Origin: Deferribacteraceae bacterium
GTDB lineage: Bacteria > Chrysiogenota > Deferribacteres > Deferribacterales > JAISNW01
DNA length: 7,615 bases
NCBI GenBank assembly: GCA_031276055.1
Contig: JAISNW010000016.1
Coordinates: forward strand, 1 to 7,615
Direction of reading: 5' to 3'
Shown: positions 1-5,356 of the stretch, in pieces
Layout: each line of letters starts with the position of its first letter
How positions within the stretch are numbered: position 1 is the stretch's first letter
Program-made: the position numbers and the translations under genes
Notes under the pieces: model-generated
What the model was told of the DNA's origin: nothing
Database searches by the model: none
What the model saw: the letters and a program-made list of their open reading frames with translations, nothing else

Positions 1-1383
1 TTTTTAGATGATCACTTTATGATTGTCACTTCGGCGGGTGTAAGCCCGTTATTCAAGAGTGAAAATCAGCTCAAGCCGAATATGCAGGAGATAGCGGACG
101 GTAAGCCCGCCCCCTGCGATATCCGCCTGAATGTCTCTTATGAACAGATCACCCCCGTAAAAGAACAGGGCGCTAAATGGGATGATAAGGCTAAGTGCTG
201 GTATGTCCCTAAGGGTGAGGATTTGAGCAAATTCAGCGCGCATCTTCCGCAAAACGGAAAGATGCATGCCCTCAAAGACACCCCTATCACCGTTGACTAC
301 AACGAGAGGGCAGCCGCCAAAGAACTCGGCGCATGGTGGAATTCTGAAAAGAGAGAGTGGTATATCCCAAAGGGAGAGGACATCACAAAGTTTGACAAGA
401 AATATTTTGAACCTGCCCCTCAAAAGGTGAAGGTTGTAACCAAAACCTTTGAGGAGTTCGCAGCGGAGAGAGGGTTAATCCTTGACGGTGAGGCGGTAGG
501 TGATGGCAAGATGCACCGTGCAGCAGTGGAGGGCGGAAAGGCGGGCGCGAAAGACGGGATGTATATCCTCTATGACGATGACAAGGGGCGTGCGGGGTAT
601 GTGCAGAACTTCAAGACTGGAGAAAAGGGGACATTTGCAGAAAAGGGTATTGAGTTTACCCTTAGCGAAGCTGATAGAACAGAGATAGCGAAGGCTATAG
701 AGGAACGAAAGGCTGAAACCTTGTTGAAGCAGGAAGCGGGAGCTAAAAAGGCGACCTATCTTGTAAAGCATAAGTTCACCCAAGCTGAAGCGAACCATCC
801 TTATCTGCAAGCTAAGGGGGTTGAACCGCACGGCGCAAAACAGGATGCCGAAGGGAAGTTGATTATCCCTCTCCAGAATGTCAAAGGGGAGATTACAACT
901 TTTCAGACAATCAATGATAATGGTGTAAAGCACTTCATGACCGATGGTCAAAAATCCGGCTGTTTCCACCCTATCGGAGAGGTTAAAGCAAACACCAGAG
1001 ACGTTATCATCTGCGAGGGGTTTGCGACAGGTGCAGCTTTGCACGAAGCCGCTAAAAAGCCCGTCTTTTGCGCAATGGACTCAGGCAACCTCAAGAATGT
1101 CGCCGTTGCCGTGAGAGAGCATTTCGGAGAGAAGGTAAACATTATCATAGCGGGGGATAATGATTATAAGCAAGAGAACAATCCCGGTAAAACTGCAGCA
1201 GAGGCGGCAGCAAAGGCGGTGAACGGCAGGGCGGTGACGCCGGAGTTTACGCCGAAAGAGAAAGAGCAAGGTTTAACGGACTTCAACGACTTAGCGCAGG
1301 CAAGAGGCAAAGCCGCCGTCAAAGAGCAGCTCTCAAGCGCAATTAAAACCAAAGCTGCAGAACAGGAGATGTGTTTAAGCTAA
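1..1383 (+). CDS. TOPRIM-domain plasmid primase-like protein with two DUF5710 repeats (5' end probably outside the window)
   Basis: Residues are counted from the ATG at 19. Two tandem DUF5710-type repeats lie at about 35-77 and 89-130, each with an LNVSY/ITVDY strand, a GA-W turn and a WYVPKGEDL/WYIPKGEDI motif. A primase-like region follows (about 148-206, HRAAVEGGKAGAKDG), then a pre-TOPRIM segment (about 259-320, HPYLQAKGV, LIIPLQNVKGE). The TOPRIM domain at about 328-436 keeps its acidic residues: Glu333 in ICEGFATG and Asp380/Asp382 in AGDND. Family knowledge: such proteins make primers on plasmid DNA, often after conjugative transfer, and sit in large TraC/ArdC/relaxase-type polypeptides. 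The frame is open from base 1 and the ATG at 19 has no Shine-Dalgarno, so this is probably the C-terminal part of a longer protein; if 19 is the start it has 454 residues. No zinc-finger or helicase domain is visible. Isoleucine is mostly ATC, unlike the right half of the window. The gene ends in TAATAA just before a terminator. Confidence 0.88.
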   Translation, partial: FLDDHFMIVTSAGVSPLFKSENQLKPNMQEIADGKPAPCDIRLNVSYEQITPVKEQGAKWDDKAKCWYVPKGEDLSKFSAHLPQNGKMHALKDTPITVDYNERAAAKELGAWWNSEKREWYIPKGEDITKFDKKYFEPAPQKVKVVTKTFEEFAAERGLILDGEAVGDGKMHRAAVEGGKAGAKDGMYILYDDDKGRAGYVQNFKTGEKGTFAEKGIEFTLSEADRTEIAKAIEERKAETLLKQEAGAKKATYLVKHKFTQAEANHPYLQAKGVEPHGAKQDAEGKLIIPLQNVKGEITTFQTINDNGVKHFMTDGQKSGCFHPIGEVKANTRDVIICEGFATGAALHEAAKKPVFCAMDSGNLKNVAVAVREHFGEKVNIIIAGDNDYKQENNPGKTAAEAAAKAVNGRAVTPEFTPKEKEQGLTDFNDLAQARGKAAVKEQLSSAIKTKAAEQEMCLS

Positions 1384-1407
1384 TAACCGCGAAAACAATT
1401 GTTTCTC

Positions 1408-1433
1408 AAAAGGGTTCAGTTCGAACCCTTTTT
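1408..1433 (+). terminator. Rho-independent terminator after the primase gene
   Basis: A perfect 10-bp stem pairs AAAAGGGTTC (1408-1417) with GAACCCTTTT (1423-1432) around a 5-nt loop, AGTTC, and ends in a short T run. It lies 25 bases after the primase stop. The stem is A-rich on one side and T-rich on the other, so it could also work on the minus strand. It argues against any + strand gene reading from the end of the primase into the recombinase. Confidence 0.82.
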
Positions 1434-1499
1434 AGCTCTCTAAACTTCAACCATCCAAAATCCATAAAACAGACAGATAGTAAGGCAGATAATTTGCTA

Positions 1500-1544
1500 C
1501 TCCAAAAATTGAAACAGCTAACGCTGTTAATAAACTTTTTGGAG
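1500..1544 (+). promoter_or_regulatory. Hairpin sequestering the recombinase ribosome binding site
   Basis: A 9-bp outer stem pairs CTCCAAAAA (1500-1508) with TTTTTGGAG (1536-1544). Inside it a second perfect stem pairs AACAGC (1513-1518) with GCTGTT (1523-1528) around the loop TAAC. The 3' strand of the outer stem contains most of GGAGGAG (1541-1547), the Shine-Dalgarno for the ATG at 1551. If it folds in the mRNA it would hide the ribosome binding site. Terminator activity is less likely because no T run follows the outer stem. The pairing is seen directly; the regulatory role is inferred. Confidence 0.55.
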
Positions 1545-1550
1545 GAGAAT

Positions 1551-2474
1551 ATGAACAGCTTTACTAAGCATCAATTGTCTGTGTTAATCAAAAGGGTGTT
1601 TTCGGAGCTAAACTCGGAAAATGCTCTTACTTTTCATGAATACGTGAAAGAAAAGTATTGACCATACTTCTTGTCAAAGAAAAGAACAGATATTGCTATA
1701 AGAACAGAGGAGATTCAGCTCAATCATATGCTGTCCGTTATTCCGTCAGATTGGAAAATGACAGCCATTACGGAAAATGACATAGCAGTTGTATTAAACA
1801 AGATTTCCAAAAGAGAGACTGCCAGAGGGTTTATCTCCTGTGCAACAGTCAACCGTTACCGCTCAAGGCTTTTAGCGATATTCAACCATGCTGTAAGGGA
1901 AGGGTTGTTGATTAAAAATCCTGTTAAAAGCTATAGAAAGGCAAAAGAGCTGCCTCGTAAAAGGGTTCTCTCTGATAACGAGTTCCAATCTTTTTTGCGG
2001 GTTTGTAAAGCCAGTAGAAACAGTGAGCTTTGCGACATTATGGTTATAGCTTACTATACTGGTATGAGGCTTGGGGAAGTCAAAGGGCTGCTCATATCTA
2101 ACATTGATATTGAACAGAATATGATCCTTTTAGGTGAATGGCAAACCAAAGCGGAGCGGGCTCGTTTTATTCCGATTCACCCTCTTATTAAGGGGATATT
2201 AAAGAAAAGGATACAAAGCGCTTTGGAGAATGGCAGGGAAAAGTTGTTTATCTCCCGCTCTATCAGAACCGCTGCTGAAAAAGCCATTAAACGGGCGGGG
2301 CTGAAAAACTTTACTTTCCGTGATTTAAGGAGAACATTTGCAACCAGACTGAAAGATACTAATGCAAATGTGCATATAATCTCAAAACTGCTTGGACACT
2401 CCAGCATCACTATGACTGAAAAGTATCTAGGGATAAGTTTAAAGGCGCTTGAGGAGGCGGTTTTAAGACTTTAA
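1551..2474 (+). pseudogene. Tyrosine recombinase/integrase interrupted by an in-frame TGA
   Basis: ATG at 1551 follows GGAGGAG at four bases. The first 36 codons end at TGA (1659-1661), and the same frame then continues to 2474, giving a 307-codon gene including the TGA, a normal length for this family. The stop falls inside the N-terminal core-binding domain: LTFHEYVKEKY precedes it and PYFLSKKRT follows, with no frameshift. The remaining open part could start at TTG 1671 (267 residues), but that start has no good Shine-Dalgarno. In restored numbering the catalytic set is Arg173 (TGMRLGEV), Lys200 (WQTKAERARF), Arg260 (RDLRRTFAT), His283 (LLGHSS) and Tyr292 (EKYLG). The usual His of HxxR is Arg257 (codon CGT, 2319-2321). 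Tyrosine recombinases integrate or excise elements or resolve dimers. The tRNA-like sequence just downstream suggests an integration role. With two lesions it is probably inactive unless the UGA is read through. Confidence 0.85.
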
Positions 2475-2494
2475 AAGTGCAAAGGATTTAATAA

Positions 2495-2549
2495 TTGGAA
2501 TACAGAAAATAAATAGCTTGACAACAAAGCAAAAAATACTGTATTCCAA
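2495..2549. repeat. 11-bp inverted repeat downstream of the recombinase
   Basis: TTGGAATACAG (2495-2505) and CTGTATTCCAA (2539-2549) are perfect inverted copies separated by 33 bases. The spacer contains a -35-like TTGACA (2518-2523). The repeat begins 20 bases after the recombinase stop and lies about 60 bases before the tRNA-like sequence. It could be a recombinase or excisionase binding site, part of an attachment site, or an operator. The sequence does not tell these apart. Confidence 0.5.
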
Positions 2550-2551
2550 AG

Positions 2552-2581
2552 TTGACAGGCTTTTATAGGGAGGAATATCAT
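2552..2581 (+). promoter_or_regulatory. Candidate sigma-70 promoter upstream of the tRNA-Leu-like sequence
   Basis: A consensus -35, TTGACA (2552-2557), is followed after 18 bases by TATCAT (2576-2581). Initiation would be near 2588, about 20 bases before the tRNA-like 5' end. The -35 directly follows the right arm of the inverted repeat, so a protein bound there could affect it. The -35 is perfect; the -10 is only fair. Confidence 0.4.
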
Positions 2582-2690
2582 GTTATTTGTTCGTAAGGTT
2601 AATGCCTTTTGCCCGAGTGGTGGAATAGGTAGACACAAAGGACTTAAAATCCTTTGGCACTACACACGCAGTGGATTCAAAATCCACTAA
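2580..2690 (+). CDS. Possible 36-residue ORF overlapping the tRNA-Leu-like sequence (doubtful)
   Basis: ATG at 2580 is preceded by an excellent Shine-Dalgarno, GGGAGGA (2568-2574), at five bases and is read for 36 codons to TAA (2688-2690). From codon 11 the reading frame is simply the translated tRNA-Leu-like sequence (SGGIGRHKGLKI), a well-known source of false gene calls. The ten codons before it and the strong ribosome binding site are the only support. It may be a real short gene truncated by insertion of tRNA sequence, or chance. The start also coincides with the possible -10 box, so both cannot serve one transcript. Confidence 0.25.
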   Translation: MLFVRKVNAFCPSGGIGRHKGLKILWHYTRSGFKIH

Positions 2691-2717
2691 CGTGCGCAGG
2701 ATTCAGGTTCCTGTGGG
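2611..2717 (+). tRNA. tRNA-Leu-like chimera with two anticodon arms, probably not a functional tRNA
   Basis: The 5' part matches bacterial tRNA-Leu: acceptor strand GCCCGAG (2611-2617), a leucine-type D arm ending GGTAGACAC, and an anticodon arm AAGGA/TCCTT (2638-2642, 2650-2654) with loop CTTAAAA, anticodon UAA. Instead of a variable arm and T arm matching that acceptor, a second anticodon arm follows: GTGGA/TCCAC (2671-2675, 2683-2687) with loop TTCAAAA, anticodon CAA. It is also leucine-like, with flanks ACACGCA and TAACGTG. A T-arm-like hairpin then occurs (CAGGA/TCCTG, 2697-2713, loop TTCAGGT). The next seven bases, TGGGTGT, do not pair with GCCCGAG, and no CTCGGGC or CCA follows. This looks like the 5' half of tRNA-Leu(UAA) joined to the 3' half of tRNA-Leu(CAA), perhaps at a recombination site. 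Confidence 0.6.
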
Positions 2718-2741
2718 TGTTTTAGCCTGTGGGTGTTTGTT
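2710..2741. repeat. Two-copy 16-bp tandem repeat inside a short inverted repeat
   Basis: CCTGTGGGTGTTT occurs at 2710-2722 and again at 2726-2738, a 16-base period with 13 identical bases. The pair is bracketed by AGGTTC (2705-2710) and GAACCT (2742-2747), which are inverted copies. The first copy overlaps the 3' edge of the tRNA-like T arm, so the repeat may derive from a tRNA 3' end or be a recombinase arm-type site. Confidence 0.5.
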
Positions 2742-2784
2742 GAACCTAGCAAAATGAGGATGTTTGAAAAATTTGATATAGTGG

Positions 2785-2807
2785 GCTGTCTTATAATGTA
2801 AGATAGC
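2785..2807 (+). promoter_or_regulatory. Perfect TATAAT -10 box within a 9-bp hairpin
   Basis: TATAAT (2792-2797) is a consensus -10 for the downstream gene, but no good -35 stands 16-18 bases upstream; TTGAAA at 2764 is too far and TTGATA at 2773 too near. The box sits in a hairpin, GCTGTCTTA (2785-2793) with TAAGATAGC (2799-2807), which has one G-U pair and a 5-nt loop. It could be a weak or activator-dependent promoter. Confidence 0.3.
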
Positions 2808-2865
2808 TTTAAACCACGCCTTTTGTTATGCCAATAAAAAAGGTGGTACTATATATAGTCCGGCG

Positions 2866-2887
2866 CCTCCCCCTGCAAAGGGGGAGG
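2866..2887 (+). promoter_or_regulatory. G+C-rich hairpin containing a Shine-Dalgarno sequence
   Basis: A perfect 8-bp stem pairs CCTCCCCC (2866-2873) with GGGGGAGG (2880-2887) around the loop TGCAAA. It is by far the most G+C-rich spot in an AT-rich neighbourhood. The 3' strand followed by AGC is a strong ribosome binding site, five bases before an in-frame CTG (2893). No T run follows, so a terminator is unlikely. It could control translation of the next gene or be a protein-binding DNA site. Confidence 0.5.
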
Positions 2888-2931
2888 AGCGGCTGTTTCC
2901 CCTTGATCGTGTTATTCCGATATGCAGTGAA

Positions 2932-4506
2932 TTGCTTTTTAAGGTAGACTATAACCTTGAATTAGCGGTTATCCTGCGTCAAATTATATTCAGCAATAAA
3001 GCGTTGACGGTCAATGAGGTTCATAGACGTTGTTTTTATCATAAGTCTATTCAGACTTTGCGGAAAAAGCTCAATTATCTAGTGCATATCGGGCTTATCA
3101 ACTGTTCAAGGAAGTATAGCGGCTCAGGTGAAGATGGGTATGCGGTTTACACAAATTACTATACCGCTCCCAAAGAGTTAAAGATTGATGACGCTGATTA
3201 TAACAAATTCGCCTTTATTCATGAGTCTGATATGCTTATGCTTGACAGTAAAGCCCGGTATATCATAGGCGCTATTTTAAACAAGTTTCATTATATGGCG
3301 GTTGAGCAGGGGTTTGAGGGCAGCAGGCTCTCCTGCGGGGATATACTCGGCTTGTTGTCTGTAAAGGCTAGTGCGGAGTCCATAAGGCTTTACTTAAACA
3401 TATTAGAGCAGCTAGGGCTTATAGCTATTCTGAAACGTCAGCAGGGTGCAAGCTACGAGTTAAAATTTACAGATAAATTAAAAAGCTATGAACTTCAAAA
3501 GATAATCTTAGAGAGCGCTAAAGAGGTATTAAAGGTATTCGTTGCGTATCGTAAGGCTTATTTCGGTGAGGAAACGACATCAAGCACCCGTAAGAGTTGG
3601 CTGCAAACAATCATGAACGTATTAGAGCCTAACGGCGGGCGGGAGTATAGGCAGCGTAAACAGCTTATATTGCGGATGATAGCCTTTTTGTGCAGAAAGG
3701 AAAATGAGAGGATGCGTTTGATTGTCCGCTCTCCATCGCACTTAAAAAACCATTGGGACGAGATAGCATCGGGGGCTCTCGGAGTATCTAAGCGTTGGAC
3801 TATGAAGTTTATAAGCCGTCTTGTGAACGGCGGGATAAAATCTGGATATGAAAAGGAGAAAGAGAGCAAAGAGTCCATATATCTGAATAAGGATAAAATA
3901 ACGCCTCCAAAGGGTTTGACGATATTTCAAGGGGATATATTGCAGGGGTGGTATGAGAGTTTAGACAAGGTTAGTTTAAGGCTTAAATTTTCTTGTCAGA
4001 GTCACGGCGTAAACGATAGGAGCAAAGAAGATGTAATAACATTTGAAGATTATTTATGCCAAGCTAAAGTATTAATGGCAAGGTATCTATTAAAACACGG
4101 CTCAATAGAGGATATGGAGCAGGCTAATAAGTGGCTGTATTGGAAATTAAAGGATTACATGTTTAAGAATAGGCGCATTGATAGGACTCCAGGGGGAGAT
4201 AAAAAGATATTGCGCGTCTCAGTGGTTGACTTTGAACACTTTTTAGAAACGGTGGATATACCGGCGGTTGAATCGATAGAATGTGCGGAGGATTATAAAC
4301 TTGAATTGTCTGATGAAGTGAAGGCGGCTTTAGGCTGTCTCTCTAGGCGTGAAAAGATAATGATTAAACTTTATTTCGGTTTTTATGGGCGTGTATATAC
4401 CCAAGATGAAATAGCTAAGCGGTGCCGGAAGTCAAAGAGTTGGATAAACTATAGTATACAACGTTCTATAAAACGTCTGCGGAATGTTTTAGACCCACCG
4501 ACTTAA
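2932..4506 (+). CDS. Winged-helix plus sigma-70 region 4-like DNA-binding protein
   Basis: The annotated TTG start gives 524 residues. The frame is open back to 2797 and the upstream sequence reads as sensible protein (VIPICSELL before residue 2), so the true start may be CTG 2893, which has a GGGGGAGG ribosome binding site; the TTG has none. Helical, winged-helix-like segments lie at about 1-62 (LAVILRQIIF, TLRKKLNYLVHIGLI) and 104-180 (IRLYLNILEQLGLIAIL). A third HTH-like stretch lies near 272-300. Residues 371-440 loosely resemble a sigma region 2. Residues 463-521 resemble sigma-70 region 4, with LSRREKIMIKLYFGF, DEIAKRC and SIKRLRNVL. Tandem winged helices are also seen in plasmid Rep initiators, and iteron-like repeats follow the gene, so a replication role is an alternative to a transcription role. 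The protein is basic, with no signal peptide or membrane segment, so it should be cytoplasmic. No named family is recognised. Confidence 0.72.
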   Translation: MLFKVDYNLELAVILRQIIFSNKALTVNEVHRRCFYHKSIQTLRKKLNYLVHIGLINCSRKYSGSGEDGYAVYTNYYTAPKELKIDDADYNKFAFIHESDMLMLDSKARYIIGAILNKFHYMAVEQGFEGSRLSCGDILGLLSVKASAESIRLYLNILEQLGLIAILKRQQGASYELKFTDKLKSYELQKIILESAKEVLKVFVAYRKAYFGEETTSSTRKSWLQTIMNVLEPNGGREYRQRKQLILRMIAFLCRKENERMRLIVRSPSHLKNHWDEIASGALGVSKRWTMKFISRLVNGGIKSGYEKEKESKESIYLNKDKITPPKGLTIFQGDILQGWYESLDKVSLRLKFSCQSHGVNDRSKEDVITFEDYLCQAKVLMARYLLKHGSIEDMEQANKWLYWKLKDYMFKNRRIDRTPGGDKKILRVSVVDFEHFLETVDIPAVESIECAEDYKLELSDEVKAALGCLSRREKIMIKLYFGFYGRVYTQDEIAKRCRKSKSWINYSIQRSIKRLRNVLDPPT

Positions 4507-4625
4507 AATAGAGATTCTTTTAGCCAAAAACAATAAAAATCAATAAAAAAAGAGCAATGGAATGAAGAAGCGTCTAAGCGTCAAAAGTGGTTAATCCTGT
4601 AACTATCTATTAAATAAACATTTTA

Positions 4626-4724
4626 TCAAAACTCAAAAATTATTGTCAAAACTCTGTTAAAATAACCCTGCTTTTAGCCTTATTTTAGGCTATTAACTTC
4701 CAAATTTTTATTAAAACTTCCAAA
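4626..4724. repeat. Iteron-like short direct repeats with 20-bp spacing
   Basis: TCAAAACTC occurs at 4626-4634 and 4646-4654, exactly 20 bases apart. AACTTCCAAA occurs at 4695-4704 and 4715-4724, again exactly 20 bases apart. The two pairs resemble each other, each with an A-rich run, ACT and CAAA. A spacing near two helical turns is usual for iterons bound by plasmid Rep proteins. AT-rich DNA gives such matches easily, so this is suggestive only. Confidence 0.38.
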
Positions 4725-4765
4725 AAATTAATTTTACCTGCAAATTTTTCACCACTTATAAGACT

Positions 4766-4872
4766 CTTAAAGATTGAATAAGAATAAGGATAAGTTATTT
4801 TTCCCCTAGAGCTCCCTTAATGAAGCTCTAGGGGGGAAAAATAACTTACTTATGAGGGTTCAATCCTTTAAG
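4766..4872. repeat. Long interrupted palindrome of about 107 nt
   Basis: The core pairs AAGTTATTTTTCCCC (4792-4806) plus TAGAGCT (4807-4813) with AGCTCTA (4824-4830) plus GGGGGGAAAAATAACTT (4831-4847), 22 pairs with two bulged G. The loop is CCCTTAATGA (4814-4823). After a partly paired interior section the arms pair again: CTTAAAGATTGAA (4766-4778) with TTCAATCCTTTAAG (4859-4872), one base bulged. The structure could form in RNA or as a DNA cruciform. Possible roles are a bidirectional terminator between the upstream gene and the transfer operon, a replication or transfer origin, or a structured RNA. No T run follows either arm directly, which weakens the terminator reading. Confidence 0.7.
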
Positions 4873-5041
4873 CCAAATCAAAAAACTTTTTTCCAAGCAA
4901 GATTTTATAAGGTTTTTCTACATAAAAATTTTTTTTATTCTTTATTTACAGGGTGTTATAGCTTTTTAACGGCGTTTTTTGTGAACATGCCCTAAGTATA
5001 GACATATAGAGGGGAAATTTAAGCGTTTTTAGGGGGTATAT

Positions 5042-5116
5042 ATGAAAATATTTATACTGTTCTATTCATATTTACTGCTCTTTAGTTTGCTTAACTTCGT
5101 TAATAAAGGAGATTAA
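5042..5116 (+). CDS. 24-residue hydrophobic peptide, first gene of the transfer operon
   Basis: ATG at 5042 has a Shine-Dalgarno, AGGGGG, a few bases upstream and is read to TAA at 5114-5116. The product begins MKIFILFYSYLLLFSLLNF, a lysine followed by one continuous hydrophobic stretch long enough for a single membrane segment, then NKGD. Its last codons overlap the ribosome binding site AAAGGAG of the next gene (ATG 5119), so the two are probably translationally coupled. No family is recognised. It could be a small membrane protein, a lipoprotein-like remnant, a leader peptide or chance; the good ribosome binding site and coupling favour a real gene. Confidence 0.5.
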   Translation: MKIFILFYSYLLLFSLLNFVNKGD

Positions 5117-5118
5117 TT

Positions 5119-5352
5119 ATGTGGAAGTGTAAAGGGTGCGGTTCTGAAGTTTGCATCATGTCGGTTCTAGATTTATATGTAGACGAAAGCGGAGTCGATC
5201 TCAACAAGTCAAAGATTATAGACATACAAGCTGAATGTAAATCTTGCGGCAGCGATGAGTGCATAAATGACAGCTTTTCCAATAAAAAGGAGCTAATGGA
5301 GCATTTAAGGAAGTATGCGAAGTGGGATGGCAGCCCTAATATAGAGGTGTAA
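5119..5352 (+). CDS. Small zinc-ribbon-like protein with paired CxxCGS motifs
   Basis: The product has 77 residues. Start ATG 5119 follows AAAGGAG (5105-5111) at seven bases. Two near-identical motifs, CKGCGSEVC (residues 4-12) and CKSCGSDEC (40-48), supply six cysteines; Cys4/Cys7 with Cys40/Cys43 would make a standard four-cysteine zinc site. Between them is an acidic segment with LDLYVDESGVDL. The C-terminal third is a charged helix (KKELMEHLRKYAKWD). There is no signal peptide or membrane segment, so a cytoplasmic protein is expected. The function is not recognised; zinc ribbons of this size act in nucleic-acid or protein contacts. The next gene starts four bases after the stop, in the same operon. 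Confidence 0.75.
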   Translation: MWKCKGCGSEVCIMSVLDLYVDESGVDLNKSKIIDIQAECKSCGSDECINDSFSNKKELMEHLRKYAKWDGSPNIEV

Positions 5353-5356
5353 AATT

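Larger units (their letters stand above)
4507..5041. other. AT-rich intergenic region of about 535 bases, no convincing gene
   Basis: This is the longest stretch without a clear gene and is strongly AT-rich. It holds 20-bp-spaced iteron-like repeats (4626-4724), a small hairpin TAGCCT/AGGCTA around 4676-4693, a palindrome of about 107 nt (4766-4872), and then A/T tracts up to the next operon. No strong promoter is seen before 5042; TATAGA at 4997-5002 is a possible -10 without a good -35. The mix of direct repeats, AT-rich DNA and a large palindrome is typical of replication or transfer origins, but no known nick site or DnaA box cluster is recognised. Confidence 0.6.

Noticed and set aside
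475..1044. Long antisense ORFs opposite the primase and other genes
   Set aside because: They lack ribosome binding sites and domain-like sequence and lie opposite genes with clear protein motifs, so they are shadows of the coding strand.
1371..1661. A 96-codon ORF starting at GTG 1371
   Set aside because: It would begin inside the primase end and cross the strong terminator at 1408-1433. Only its last 36 codons, from the ATG at 1551 with a good ribosome binding site, belong to the recombinase.
1659..1661. UGA read as Trp or Gly through an alternative genetic code
   Set aside because: The long genes in the window contain no other internal TGA and use TGG freely for Trp, and TGA ends the sigma-ParB gene. 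A recoded genome would show many in-frame TGAs.
1659..1700. Selenocysteine insertion at the recombinase TGA
   Set aside because: Only a 4-bp TGAC/GTCA pairing is visible downstream, with no convincing bacterial SECIS hairpin. Selenocysteine has no role at this site in tyrosine recombinases.
2638..2690. Group I intron in the tRNA-Leu(UAA) anticodon loop
   Set aside because: The UAA anticodon loop is complete and uninterrupted, and the extra sequence is far too short and lies after the anticodon stem.
2785..2807. Rho-independent terminator after the tRNA-like sequence
   Set aside because: The 9-bp stem is AT-rich, contains the TATAAT box, and is followed by only TTTAAA rather than a T run.
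2813..2847. Inverted repeat ACCAC...GTGGT with T/A tracts
   Set aside because: Pairing needs a two-base bulge and a long loop and is mostly A-T. It is too weak to list as a separate element.
4507..5041. CRISPR array in the repeat-rich AT region
   Set aside because: The direct repeats are only 9-10 bases at 20-base spacing with no regular spacer/repeat pattern, and no cas genes are present.
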